Made by a program: the position numbers and the translations under genes. Shown piece by piece: positions 26,639 to 35,514 of a stretch of 64,000 bases of DNA. The notes under the pieces are model-generated. The model was not told where the DNA came from. It did not search any database and saw nothing but the letters and a program-made list of their open reading frames with translations. Numbering within the stretch: position 1 is the stretch's first letter; each line of letters begins with the position of its first letter. Source of the DNA: Sulfuricystis thermophila (GTDB lineage Bacteria; Pseudomonadota; Gammaproteobacteria; Burkholderiales; Rhodocyclaceae); the NCBI RefSeq assembly GCF_004323595.1, contig NZ_AP019373.1, forward strand, positions 1,488,001 through 1,552,000, given 5' to 3'.

Positions 26639-29190
26639 CACCAATCCTCCCGCACCGCGTGCACCGGCCCCGGCCCGGTCGCCTGGCGTGCCGCCAGCAG
26701 CGCAGTGCTCACGGCGGCGACGAGCAGCAACACGGTGACTGCACCGAGCAGGCGCCAGGGCACGGCAATATCCATGTTCCAATGAAAAGACTGCGGATTG
26801 ACGACCCGGATCAGCACCAGCGCGATCGCCAGGCCGAGCACGCCCCCCGCCGCGATGCCGAACAGTGTCAGCCCGCCGGCCTCCAGGCCCAGCAGGCGCA
26901 GCACTTCGCGGCGCGTCATGCCCAGATGACGCAGCATGCCGAACTCGCGGGCGCGAACGAGCACCTGAGCGGAAAAGCTGGCGCCGATACCGGCCAGCCC
27001 GATGACGATGGCCACCCCTTCGAGCAGGTAGGTGACGGCGAAACTGCGATCGAAGATGCGCAATGAGGCAGCGCGAATCTCCCCCGGCTCGGCGAACTCG
27101 AGCTGCCGGGTGGCCGGCACGGCACGCCGGATCGTCTCGGCCAGCTCACGCGGGGCAATGCCGGGTTTTGGCCACAGCGCGCCATCGGTGATCCCCTCGT
27201 CGCCCGTCAGGCGCCGGTAATCATCGAGCGCCATCGTCACCGTGCCATGCTGGCGCGCAAAATCGCGCCATACCCCCGCCACGGTGACATCGACCGCCTG
27301 ACCAGCCAGCGGCAACCGTTGGCGGCTGCCAACCGACCAGCCGTAGAGATCGACCATCGCCTCGGATACCCAGACCGGCACGCTGCCGACCTTCACGGCC
27401 TCGGGCGGCAGTGCGGCGCCAGTGAGCGGAATGCGCCGGCCCGGATCGCGCTTGTCGAGCGTGCGCGCCATCAGCGTCACCGGCGGCCGGCGCGGATCGA
27501 GATCGAGCTGCAGGATGCGCAGCCACTCGAAACGTTCCAGCTGCGGCTGGGCAGCGATCGCCGTCAGCGCTTCCGGCGGGACGAAAGCGCTGTTGCCGCC
27601 GGCCGGCACACGAAAATACAGCGGCGCGGCCAACACCCGACCGAGCCAGCGGTCGACCGAATCGCGGAAGCTGCCGACCATGATCGCCATCGCCACCATC
27701 AACGCGAAACTCGCCACCACGCCGGCGAGCGCAATGCCGGCCTGGCTGGGTGCCGCGGCGAGCCGTTGCAGGGAAAGGAAAGCAAACGGCCAGCCCCCGG
27801 CGCGGACGTCCAGCCAGCGGGCGCAAGCCGCGAAGGTCCTACCAGCCAGCCCCGGCATCAGGCTGATGCCGCCGACGAGCCAGCAGACGATGGCGAGATA
27901 CCCCGCCACCGGCAAGCCGTCGATCGGCGGCAGCTGGGTCAAAACGGCGCCGGCGAGAAGCAGCGCGATCCCCGGCCAATCGCGCCCCATGCCGTGTGCC
28001 GAAATGGCTTCCGCACCACTCTTGAGCGCCTGGGCCGGCTCGGCCCGTGCGATCTCCAATGCCGGCATGAGACTGCCCGCGGCTGCGGCAAGCACGCCCA
28101 GCAGCACGAAGCCGCCGACGGTGGGCGTATCGACGATCAGTGCCGGCACGATGCCGGCGAAATAACCGCCGCCCAGATCACCCCCGAGGAGATCGAGGGC
28201 GAAACGCGCCACGCCGATGCCGGCGAACGCGCCGAGCAGGCTGCCGGCACCCCCCAGCGCCGCGCTCTCGGCGACGACGTAGGCTTGCAGTTGCCTGGCC
28301 GGCCAGCCGAGCGTGCGCAGCAGCGCGAATTCGCCGCGCCGCCTTGCCACGGCGAGCGTCTGTGTCGAAAACACCAGGAAGGCGCCGGTGAATAGCGCCA
28401 CCAGCGCGAGCACATCGAGATTCACCCGGTAGGCACGCGAGAGGTTGCTGGCGCGCACATCGGCATCCTCGGGCGCGGCGATGAAGACCCCCGAGGGCAG
28501 CAAGGCGGCGATGCGCGCCTTCGCCATGGCGAGATCACTGCCGGATTTCAGACGCACGGCGATGCGCGTCAAGACGCCCAGCCGCGCGAGACGCCATTGG
28601 GCGGCGCCGATGTCCAGCGTCGCCAGGCGCTGACGCGGCCTTGCGCCCGGCAGGCCCCCGGCGATGCGCAGCGTCACCACCTCGAGGCCACTCTGCAGAC
28701 CCAGTGTCTGGCCGGGCGCGACGCCGAGCCAGGCCTGTGCGGCAGGCGAGAGGAACAACGCATCGTCGGCCAGCAGCGCCATCCCCTCTTCGTCTGCCGC
28801 CGGCACGCCGATGAGCGCCGGCGTCACCTGCCCGGCGCGGAACGGGTCGATGCCGATCACCTTGAGGATGCGCGTCTCGTTGCGTGTCTCGGCGCCGTCG
28901 AGCACGAGGGCATCGACTTCGACCATCGGGCTGGCCACCGCGACGGCCGGATCAGCCGCGACGCGCTCCAGCACCCGGTCGTCGAAGCCACCGCGCGGAC
29001 CGCGGATCTCGAAATCGGCCTGGCCAGTCGTGGCTCGCACCGCCTGGGAAAACTCCGTGGCCGCCGAGGCGTTGATGAGTTGGACGGCCAAGCCGAGTGC
29101 GACGCCAATGGCGATCGCCGCCAGCGCGACGAGCAGACGGCCCGGGTGCGCGCGCAGTTCGCCAGTCGCCAGCCAGGCAGCGAGTTTCAT
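26638..29190 (-). CDS. FtsX-family ABC transporter permease
   Basis: 850-residue inner-membrane permease with two FtsX repeats. There is an N-terminal helix (RLLVALAAIAIGVALGLAVQLI), a large periplasmic domain, and three helices near residues 250-380. A central pair around 420-500 is followed by a second periplasmic domain, and three C-terminal helices end near MDIAVPWRLLGAVTVLLLVAAVSTALLA. The charged ARRRGEFALLRTLGWPARQL and VRAREFGMLRHLGMTRREVLRLLG loops are the coupling helices typical of MacB/LolC-type mechanotransmitters. It overlaps the upstream ATPase gene by 4 nt. Confidence 0.92.
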   Translation of the reverse strand: MKLAAWLATGELRAHPGRLLVALAAIAIGVALGLAVQLINASAATEFSQAVRATTGQADFEIRGPRGGFDDRVLERVAADPAVAVASPMVEVDALVLDGAETRNETRILKVIGIDPFRAGQVTPALIGVPAADEEGMALLADDALFLSPAAQAWLGVAPGQTLGLQSGLEVVTLRIAGGLPGARPRQRLATLDIGAAQWRLARLGVLTRIAVRLKSGSDLAMAKARIAALLPSGVFIAAPEDADVRASNLSRAYRVNLDVLALVALFTGAFLVFSTQTLAVARRRGEFALLRTLGWPARQLQAYVVAESAALGGAGSLLGAFAGIGVARFALDLLGGDLGGGYFAGIVPALIVDTPTVGGFVLLGVLAAAAGSLMPALEIARAEPAQALKSGAEAISAHGMGRDWPGIALLLAGAVLTQLPPIDGLPVAGYLAIVCWLVGGISLMPGLAGRTFAACARWLDVRAGGWPFAFLSLQRLAAAPSQAGIALAGVVASFALMVAMAIMVGSFRDSVDRWLGRVLAAPLYFRVPAGGNSAFVPPEALTAIAAQPQLERFEWLRILQLDLDPRRPPVTLMARTLDKRDPGRRIPLTGAALPPEAVKVGSVPVWVSEAMVDLYGWSVGSRQRLPLAGQAVDVTVAGVWRDFARQHGTVTMALDDYRRLTGDEGITDGALWPKPGIAPRELAETIRRAVPATRQLEFAEPGEIRAASLRIFDRSFAVTYLLEGVAIVIGLAGIGASFSAQVLVRAREFGMLRHLGMTRREVLRLLGLEAGGLTLFGIAAGGVLGLAIALVLIRVVNPQSFHWNMDIAVPWRLLGAVTVLLLVAAVSTALLAARQATGPGPVHAVREDW

Positions 29191-29858
29191 GCCGCGAGAT
29201 GCCTCTGCCGCAAACCGCTCGCAGTCAATTCGAACACCCGGTCGGCGCTCGCCGCCGCCTGCAGGGAATGGGTGACGAGGATCGCCGTCGTGCCGTTGGC
29301 GCGGATTTCCTCATGCAGCAATTGCAGGATTTCCCGCGCGGTGTCCGGATCGAGATTGCCGGTCGGCTCGTCGGCGAGCAACAGCGCCGGACGATGCACC
29401 AGCGCCCGCGCGATCGCGACGCGTTGCAGCTCGCCGCCCGACAACTCGCGTGGATAGGCACCGAGACGATCGCCGAGACCGACGGCCGCGAGCATCGCCG
29501 CCGCCCGTGCCGGATCGTCACGGCCGAGCAGCAGCAGCGGCACGCGCACGTTCTGCATCAGCGTCAGATGAGGCAGCACATGGAACGCCTGGAAGACGAA
29601 GCCGAGCTTCTCCCGGCGCAGTCGCGCCGCCGCCTCGTCAGGCAGACCGGAAATCGGCTGGCCGGCGATGCGGATGCTGCCGCGGTCGGGCTGCTCCAGC
29701 CCGGCGATCAGATTGAGCAGCGTCGACTTGCCGACGCCGGATTCGCCCATGATCGCCACATATTCGCCCGCAGCCAGCGAAAGCGACAGATCGTCGAACA
29801 AGGCATGCCCGCCGGGATGAGTCTTGGCGAGCGAACGGATTTCGAGCAGCGCCCTCAT
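29187..29858 (-). CDS. ABC transporter ATP-binding protein (LolD/MacB type)
   Basis: 223-residue ATPase driving the downstream FtsX permease. Walker A GESGVGKST, Q-loop FVFQAFHVLPHLTL, signature LSGGELQRVAIARAL, Walker B LLLADEPTGNLD and H-loop VTHSLQ are all present. The start ATG 29858 (MRALLEIRS) matches family N termini; no strong ribosome-binding site. The three-gene ATPase-permease-AttH unit resembles Att systems of agrobacteria and vibrios. Confidence 0.94.
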   Translation of the reverse strand: MRALLEIRSLAKTHPGGHALFDDLSLSLAAGEYVAIMGESGVGKSTLLNLIAGLEQPDRGSIRIAGQPISGLPDEAAARLRREKLGFVFQAFHVLPHLTLMQNVRVPLLLLGRDDPARAAAMLAAVGLGDRLGAYPRELSGGELQRVAIARALVHRPALLLADEPTGNLDPDTAREILQLLHEEIRANGTTAILVTHSLQAAASADRVFELTASGLRQRHLAA

Positions 29859-29981
29859 GTCCCGCCCGCCGCCGGAAGAAAAGGTTTCATCGCGCGTCTG
29901 CAAGCCGTGCAAGGAAACCCGCATGTTAGCCAGTTTCTCCGCGGACGCCGCTTTGCGCGCAATCTGCTAAGCTTCGCCTTC

Positions 29982-30512
29982 ATGTCGCTCGCCAACCCTA
30001 CCAACCTCTATCTCGACGTCGAATATCTCGGCAGCGCGGAAAGCCATGTCGACGATGTTCTCGCTGCGATCAACAAGGAAGCGCTGTTCGACGAGTTCTA
30101 CCGCTATGAGATCGAAGAGCTCTGTCAGTTCATGCACTGCTTCAGCGCGCCGGCCGGCACGGTGTTGCTGCAGGAAGGCGAGGAAGGCGACCACCTGATC
30201 CTGCTACTCTCCGGACAGGTCATCGTGCGCAAAACCGATCTGGCCGGCAAGCCCCACAGCCTGGCGTTGGTCGGCGAGGGCAGCATCCTCGGTGAGATGT
30301 CGCTGATCGACGGTCAGCCGCGCTTCGCCAGCTGCATCGCGGCCGAAGCCACGCGCTTCGCGGTGCTGTCGAAATCCGATCTGAACGAAATCATGGCACT
30401 CCATCCGCGCCTGGCCAACAAGTTCCTCACCATGCTGCTGCAGATCATGGTCGAACGGCTGCGCGACCTCGGCACGCGGGTCGTTTCTCCCGCCACGCGG
30501 CCGCTCGTCTGA
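29982..30512 (+). CDS. Cyclic nucleotide-binding (CRP-type) domain protein
   Basis: 176 residues: an N-terminal extension of about 45 residues ([21 protein letters not shown]) and a CAP effector domain with [56 protein letters not shown] and a C-helix. There is no C-terminal helix-turn-helix, so it is probably not a classical transcription factor. It could bind cAMP or c-di-GMP, or act as a protein-interaction module. The [15 protein letters not shown] loop resembles the phosphate-binding cassette (usually GE.ALL...RSA). Next to glgB by 11 nt. Confidence 0.85.
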   Translation: MSLANPTNLYLDVEYLGSAESHVDDVLAAINKEALFDEFYRYEIEELCQFMHCFSAPAGTVLLQEGEEGDHLILLLSGQVIVRKTDLAGKPHSLALVGEGSILGEMSLIDGQPRFASCIAAEATRFAVLSKSDLNEIMALHPRLANKFLTMLLQIMVERLRDLGTRVVSPATRPLV

Positions 30513-30523
30513 CCGTTTCCCCC

Positions 30524-32437
30524 ATGTCCTCCCTGCCAAGCATCCAGAGCCGTTTCGGCGAACTCGACCTGCATCTGTTTCGTGAAGGCAGCCATAGCCG
30601 CGTCTATCGTTGCCTGGGCGCCCACCCGGAGACACGCGACGGCGTGGCCGGCTGTCATTTCGCGGTCTGGGCGCCGAATGCCCATGCCGTCTCGGTGATG
30701 GGCGATTTCAACGGCTGGCATCGCCATAGCCATTGGCTGCGCCAGCTCCATCCCGGCTCCGGCATCTGGGAAGGTTTCGTCGTCGGCGCGCAGGTCGGCC
30801 AGCGCTACAAGTTTCACATCGAGTCGAACTTTCACGGCTACAAGGTCGACAAGGCCGATCCCTTCGCCTTCGCGGCCGAAGCGCCGCCCGCCACCGCCTC
30901 GGTGATCGCCGATCTTGCCTACGAGTGGCATGACCACGAATGGATGGCGCGCCGCAAGACGGCCAATGCCCTCGATGCGCCCTTCGCCGTCTATGAGGTG
31001 CATTTGGGCTCCTGGCGACGCTCGCCGGAAACGCCGGACCGGCCGCTCGGCTACCGCGAGCTGGCCATCGAGCTCGCCGACTACTGCGTCGAGATGGGCT
31101 TCACGCACGTCGAGCTGTTGCCGGTGATGGAGCACCCGTTCTACGGCTCCTGGGGCTATCAGGTCACCGGTTACTTCGCGCCCACCGCCCGCTACGGCAG
31201 CCCGCAGGATTTCATGTTCCTGGTCGACCATCTGCATCAGAAGGGCATCGGCGTGATCCTCGACTGGGTGCCCTCGCACTTCCCGAACGACCAGCATGGG
31301 CTGGCCTATTTCGACGGCACGGCGCTCTACGAGCACGCCGACCCGCGTCAGGGCTATCACCCGGAGTGGAGCAGCCAGATCTTTAACTACGGCCGTCACG
31401 AGGTGCGCTCCTTCCTGCTCTCTTCCGCGCTGTTCTGGCTCGAGCAGTATCACGTCGACGGCCTGCGCGTCGATGCGGTGGCCTCGATGCTCTATCTCGA
31501 CTACGCCCGCAAGCCCGGCGAATGGGTGCCGAACGAACACGGCGGCCGCGAGAACCTCGCCGCGATCCACTTCCTGCGCCAGCTCAACGAGGCGGTGTAT
31601 CGCGATTTCCCGGACACCCAGACCATCGCCGAGGAATCCACCGCCTGGCCGATGGTCTCGCGCCCGACCTGGCTCGGCGGCCTGGGTTTCGGCATGAAGT
31701 GGAACATGGGCTGGATGCACGACACGCTCGACTACTTCGCGCACGATCCGATCCACCGCAAGTATCACCACGACCAGATCACCTTCAGCATCTGGTACGC
31801 CTTCCACGAAAACTTCATGCTGCCGATCTCGCACGACGAGGTCGTGCATGGCAAGGGTTCGCTGGTCGGCAAACTGCCGGGCGACGAATGGCAGCGCTTC
31901 GCCAACCTGCGCCTGCTGCTCGGCTACATGTGGGCGCATCCGGGCAAGAAACTGCTCTTCATGGGCTGCGAATTCGGCCAGACCGCCGAATGGAACCACG
32001 ACAAGAGTCTCGACTGGCATCTGCTGCAATACTGGCCGCATGCCGGCGCACAAGCCTGGCTGCGCGACTTGAACGCCGTCTACCGCTCGCGTCCGGCGCT
32101 GTTCGCGCGTGATTTCAGCAACGACGGTTTCGAGTGGATCGACTGCCACGACAGCGACGAGAGCGTGCTCTCCTTCCTGCGCAAGGGCCCGGCAGGAGAA
32201 ACGATGCTGGTCGTGGCGAACTGCACACCGGTGGTGCGCGAAGGCTATCGCCTCGGCGTGCCCCGCGGCGGCTGGTGGCGCGAGGTGTTGAACAGCGACG
32301 CGACCTGCTACGGCGGCAGCGGCCAGGGCAACGCCGGCGGCTGCCAGGCGCAGGACATCCCCCGCCATGGTCGATCACACTCGCTCGACCTGCGCCTGCC
32401 GCCGCTGGCGGTGCTGTTTTTCGAGCCGGCCGACTGA
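30524..32437 (+). CDS. glgB: 1,4-alpha-glucan branching enzyme
   Basis: Glycogen branching, GH13 family. The 637 residues have an N-terminal CBM48 domain ([22 protein letters not shown]) and a TIM-barrel with [20 protein letters not shown] and [10 protein letters not shown]. Nucleophile Asp is in [15 protein letters not shown], acid/base Glu in [10 protein letters not shown], and the transition-state His/Asp in [14 protein letters not shown]. It is shorter than E. coli GlgB because it lacks the extra N1 domain. No other glycogen genes are adjacent in this window. Confidence 0.97.
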   Translation: MSSLPSIQSRFGELDLHLFREGSHSRVYRCLGAHPETRDGVAGCHFAVWAPNAHAVSVMGDFNGWHRHSHWLRQLHPGSGIWEGFVVGAQVGQRYKFHIESNFHGYKVDKADPFAFAAEAPPATASVIADLAYEWHDHEWMARRKTANALDAPFAVYEVHLGSWRRSPETPDRPLGYRELAIELADYCVEMGFTHVELLPVMEHPFYGSWGYQVTGYFAPTARYGSPQDFMFLVDHLHQKGIGVILDWVPSHFPNDQHGLAYFDGTALYEHADPRQGYHPEWSSQIFNYGRHEVRSFLLSSALFWLEQYHVDGLRVDAVASMLYLDYARKPGEWVPNEHGGRENLAAIHFLRQLNEAVYRDFPDTQTIAEESTAWPMVSRPTWLGGLGFGMKWNMGWMHDTLDYFAHDPIHRKYHHDQITFSIWYAFHENFMLPISHDEVVHGKGSLVGKLPGDEWQRFANLRLLLGYMWAHPGKKLLFMGCEFGQTAEWNHDKSLDWHLLQYWPHAGAQAWLRDLNAVYRSRPALFARDFSNDGFEWIDCHDSDESVLSFLRKGPAGETMLVVANCTPVVREGYRLGVPRGGWWREVLNSDATCYGGSGQGNAGGCQAQDIPRHGRSHSLDLRLPPLAVLFFEPAD

Positions 32438-32490
32438 ACGGTCGGCGCTGACGAAAAACTCAACGTCCCGCCGGGCGCCGACTCGTTTCG

Positions 32491-32516
32491 GAAAGTCGGC
32501 GCTGGCGGGACGGCAC
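32491..32516 (+). repeat. 26-bp dispersed repeat, copy 7
   Basis: Perfect consensus copy in the glgB-dnaQ gap, 4 nt from a 144-bp inverted-repeat element. A truncated copy (GTCGGCGCTGACG) lies at 32441-32453. Confidence 0.85.
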
Positions 32517-32520
32517 GTCA

Positions 32521-32664
32521 GAGGCTGTGAAAAAATTCGTCGCGAGCGCAGCCAAGACGCGACGCGAGTGAGCGAAAGTCAAGACATATCATTTGAGATA
32601 GGCGCAGACTTGAGCGAACGAGCAACAAAGTATTGGCAAGCGCAGCAGAATTTTTCACAGCCTC
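32521..32664. repeat. Inverted-repeat intergenic element, family A copy 1
   Basis: 144 bp bounded by arms 32521-32538 and 32648-32664 (17 of 18 positions pair). It contains CGTCGCGAGCG at offset 17 and a small TATC/GATA hairpin at offset 66, both shared with 53968-54113. Located tail-to-tail between glgB and the dnaQ-like gene, whose stop codon starts at the next base. Confidence 0.75.
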
Positions 32665-33369
32665 TCAGGCTGTCATCAGCCGCCACAGCGTCTTGCCGCC
32701 GCTGGCCTTGTCGATCTCGGCGAGCACGCGCTCGTGTTCGGCGAGCTCCTCTGGCTTCGGCGCGAGGACGCGGATCGGCGGACGTTCGCCGGCGGCGAAA
32801 TCGCTCGCCGTCACGCCGGCGTCGAGCGCGATCATCAGGCTTTCCTGCCCGCGCGTCATCGCCAGATAGACCTCGGCAAGGAGTTCCGCGTCGAGCAGCG
32901 CACCGTGCAGCTGCCGGTTCGAATTGTCGATGCCGAATTCGGCGCACAAGGCATCGAGGCTGTTCTTCTTGCCGGGACGCAGCTCGCGCGCCATCTTCAA
33001 CGTATCGGTGATCGCGCCACAGACCTTCGCCAGCGGGCCGCGCCCGATCAGGCTCAGCTCGTAATCGAGGAAACCGACGTCGAAGGGCGCATTGTGGATG
33101 ATCACCTCGGCGCCGTTGAGGAATTCGAGCAATTCGTCGGCGATGTCGGCGAACTTCGGCTTGTCGGCGAGGAACTCGTCGGTCAGGCCATGCACCGCCT
33201 GCGCACCGGCGCCGATCGGACGTTCGGGGTTCAGGTACCGATGCAGGCGCCGGCCGCTGGGCCGGCGATTCAACAGCTCGATGCAGCCGATTTCGATCAC
33301 GCGGTCACCCTGGCGCCATTCGAGACCCGTGGTTTCGGTATCCAGAATCACCTGTCGGTGGGCACTCAT
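32665..33369 (-). CDS. dnaQ: DNA polymerase III epsilon subunit (3'-5' exonuclease)
   Basis: Proofreading exonuclease of the replicative polymerase. 234 residues with Exo[22 protein letters not shown], Exo[20 protein letters not shown] and ExoIII-epsilon [18 protein letters not shown], completing the DEDDh active site. The C-terminal tail ([25 protein letters not shown]) matches the alpha-subunit-binding region. ATG 33369 follows GGGAGGAAAAG. It overlaps the rnhA stop (ATGA), the same dnaQ-rnhA-methyltransferase-gloB neighbourhood as in enteric bacteria. Confidence 0.95.
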   Translation of the reverse strand: MSAHRQVILDTETTGLEWRQGDRVIEIGCIELLNRRPSGRRLHRYLNPERPIGAGAQAVHGLTDEFLADKPKFADIADELLEFLNGAEVIIHNAPFDVGFLDYELSLIGRGPLAKVCGAITDTLKMARELRPGKKNSLDALCAEFGIDNSNRQLHGALLDAELLAEVYLAMTRGQESLMIALDAGVTASDFAAGERPPIRVLAPKPEELAEHERVLAEIDKASGGKTLWRLMTA

Positions 33370-33809
33370 CTTTTCCTCCCTTGTTCGATCGCCGCACGGG
33401 CCAGGGCATCGACGCGCTCGTTCTCGACATGGCCGGCATGGCCGCGCACCCACACCCATTCGATACGATGACGACTGGCGAGCGCATCGAGCGCTTGCCA
33501 CAGATCGGCGTTCTTCACCGGCTGACGGTCGGCGGTCTTCCAGCCGCGCTTCTTCCAGCCGTGGATCCATTCGCTGATGCCTTTCTGCACGTATTGCGAA
33601 TCGGTATGCACGCGCGCCGTCACCGGCCGTTTCAAGGCCTTCAGGGCCTCGATCACTGCGGTCAGCTCCATGCGGTTGTTGGTGGTGGCCGGATCGAAAC
33701 CCGACAGTTCCTTTTCCTGGCGGCCTGCGCGCAGCAGAGCGCCCCAGCCGCCCGGGCCGGGATTGCCGCTGCAGGCGCCATCGGTATAGATCTCGACGAT
33801 GTCGGTCAT
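33366..33809 (-). CDS. rnhA: Ribonuclease HI
   Basis: Degrades RNA in RNA-DNA hybrids. 147 residues with the DEDD catalytic set: [16 protein letters not shown] (Asp), [10 protein letters not shown] (Glu), VHTDSQYV (Asp) and [15 protein letters not shown] (Asp, with the catalytic His loop). The basic handle is [15 protein letters not shown]. Start ATG 33809 shares one base with the stop of the upstream methyltransferase (TAATG). Confidence 0.97.
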   Translation of the reverse strand: MTDIVEIYTDGACSGNPGPGGWGALLRAGRQEKELSGFDPATTNNRMELTAVIEALKALKRPVTARVHTDSQYVQKGISEWIHGWKKRGWKTADRQPVKNADLWQALDALASRHRIEWVWVRGHAGHVENERVDALARAAIEQGRKR

Positions 33810-34537
33810 TATTCTTCGCGTTTCTGCGTCAAGGGCTTTTGCGGCAAGAGCGCCAGCGCCTTCGCCCGCGCCATGCGGTCTTTCCATTTCGGCGTGACGA
33901 GCCGCAGGCCGTGCTGGCGCTTGATCGCCTGCAGCACATACACCGCCCCCAGGAAAGGCCACCAGCGGTCCCCCGCCGCTTCCAGGAAATGCAAACGTTG
34001 CAGCCATTTTTCCTGCCGCAAGGGCGGCGCATAGCAGCCGAAGGCGCCGCTGTGCGTCTCGAAGCCCAGCAGCGCGAACCAGTCGCGCAGGCGCGGCACG
34101 GACAGATAGCGCCCCTGCCAGGGCGGCTCGCCGCGCCCGCGGGCGAACAAGCGCCGCAGACCCCAGAGGCTGAAGGGATTGAAGCCGATCACCAGCACGC
34201 TGCCCTCGGGCACCAGCACGCGATCGACCTCACGCAGGATCTGGTGCGGGTTGGCAGCGAATTCGAGCAGGTGCGGCAGCACGACGAGATCGACGCTGTT
34301 CGTCGCGAAGGGCAGATGATGAGGGTCGGCACGGGTGGTGCAAGCGCCCTCCTCACAACAGGTGAAGCGAAACGGCATGCGGTTGGCACGCAGGAAATCG
34401 ATCTGCGGAAAGCCGATCTGCACCGCATTGAAGCCGAAGATGTCGGCGGCCAACAGATCGGTCTTCGTCTGCTCCCAGGCCAGCGCGTAACGGCCCTGCG
34501 GCGTTTCCAGCCAGGCGGCGAAGCTCTCCACAGCCAT
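33809..34537 (-). CDS. SAM-dependent methyltransferase (YafS-like)
   Basis: 242-residue class I methyltransferase with a degenerate motif I ([16 protein letters not shown]), [40 protein letters not shown] (motifs II-III, methyltransferase type 11) and [15 protein letters not shown]. Substrate unknown. It occupies the place of E. coli yafS between gloB and rnhA. ATG 34537 is 14 nt from the divergent gloB start, so the promoters must be very compact or within the genes. Confidence 0.85.
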   Translation of the reverse strand: MAVESFAAWLETPQGRYALAWEQTKTDLLAADIFGFNAVQIGFPQIDFLRANRMPFRFTCCEEGACTTRADPHHLPFATNSVDLVVLPHLLEFAANPHQILREVDRVLVPEGSVLVIGFNPFSLWGLRRLFARGRGEPPWQGRYLSVPRLRDWFALLGFETHSGAFGCYAPPLRQEKWLQRLHFLEAAGDRWWPFLGAVYVLQAIKRQHGLRLVTPKWKDRMARAKALALLPQKPLTQKREE

Positions 34538-34551
34538 TACAATCCCCCGCC

Positions 34552-35307
34552 ATGCACATCGAACCGATCCCCGCTTTCGAGGACAACTACATCTGGGCGC
34601 TCCGCCGGCAAGGCCATGTCGCCCTCGTCGACCCCGGTGAAGCGACGCCGGTGTTGCGTTTCCTCGCACAAAGCGGCGACCGTCTGGCGGCGATCCTCGT
34701 CACCCACCGCCACGGCGACCACATTGGAGGGATCGCCGAACTGGTCGCGCAGCATCCTGTGCCGGTATACGGCCCGGCGTTGGAGGCCACGGATGTCGTC
34801 ACCCGGCCCTTGCAGGATGGTGATCGGGTGTCGGTGCTGGGCACCGATTTCGAGGTGTTGCATCTGCCGGGACATACGCGAGGCCATATCGCCTATTATC
34901 GCCTGGGGATGCTGTTGTGCGGTGACGTGCTGTTCGGCGCCGGCTGCGGCCGAGTCTTCGAAGGCACGATGGAGGAGATGCATGCCTCGCTGGCGCACAT
35001 CGCCGCCTTGCCGACCGAGACGCAGATCTATTGCGCGCACGAATACACACAATCCTGCCTGCGTTTTGCCCAGCAGGTAGAGCCGGACAATGCCGCGATC
35101 GCTGAACGCAGCGCAGCGGTCGCCCGCTTGCGCGCGTCCGGCGCGCCTTCGGTGCCGTCGACGCTCGCAGCGGAGCTCGCCACCAATCCCTTCCTGCGCT
35201 GGCGCTCGCCCGGCGTGATCGCCGCCGCCACCCGCTGGCTCGGCCATCCTCCGGCCAACGATGTGGAAACCTTCGCCGCGATACGGCGCTGGCGGGACAG
35301 CCTGTAA
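34552..35307 (+). CDS. gloB: Hydroxyacylglutathione hydrolase (glyoxalase II)
   Basis: Hydrolyses S-lactoylglutathione to lactate and glutathione in methylglyoxal detoxification. 251 residues; the metallo-beta-lactamase metal site THRHGDHIGG, further ligands in HLPGHTRGHIAYY and CGDVLFGAGCGRVFEG, and CAHEYTQSCLRFAQ near the glutathione site. The C terminus FAAIRRWRDSL is family-like even though its DNA resembles the dispersed repeat. Confidence 0.96.
   Translation: MHIEPIPAFEDNYIWALRRQGHVALVDPGEATPVLRFLAQSGDRLAAILVTHRHGDHIGGIAELVAQHPVPVYGPALEATDVVTRPLQDGDRVSVLGTDFEVLHLPGHTRGHIAYYRLGMLLCGDVLFGAGCGRVFEGTMEEMHASLAHIAALPTETQIYCAHEYTQSCLRFAQQVEPDNAAIAERSAAVARLRASGAPSVPSTLAAELATNPFLRWRSPGVIAAATRWLGHPPANDVETFAAIRRWRDSL
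35278..35303 (+). repeat. Weak match to the 26-bp repeat
   Basis: CGGCGCTGGCGGGACAGC matches the core, but the encoded IRRWRDSL is normal for GloB, so this may be chance or a source-like sequence. Confidence 0.35.
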
Positions 35308-35313
35308 TTCTTC

Positions 35314-35486
35314 GAGGAAACGGCCGGGCGATTCGGCTCATGGTTCGCGTTCGGGGGCCTCGTAAGGCTCGCGCACGGGCCGCCCACAACTCGCTGCGCT
35401 CGAACAAGTGGGCAGCTTTTCCGTGCGCTTCGCCAACGATGCCCGACGAACGCTCTCAAATCGCCTCACCGCCCGGCCGATTCCTC
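35314..35486. repeat. Inverted-repeat intergenic element, family B
   Basis: 173 bp with 17-bp terminal arms GAGGAAACGGCCGGGCG (35314-35330) and its complement (35470-35486, 16/17). Inside are nested stems GCGCACGG/CCGTGCGC (35371/35421) and GCCCAC/GTGGGC (35382/35408). It fills the tail-to-tail gap between gloB and recN. Confidence 0.65.
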
Positions 35487-35514
35487 AACGCTCTTCTCGA
35501 CGGTTGCCGATCGG

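Noticed and set aside
30314-32368. Long open frame antisense to glgB
   Set aside because: Shadow of glgB; no recognisable domain and no ribosome-binding site.
35278-35303. Repeat-like sequence at the end of gloB as a firm copy
   Set aside because: The encoded IRRWRDSL is usual for GloB C termini, so the match may be coincidental; kept only at low confidence.
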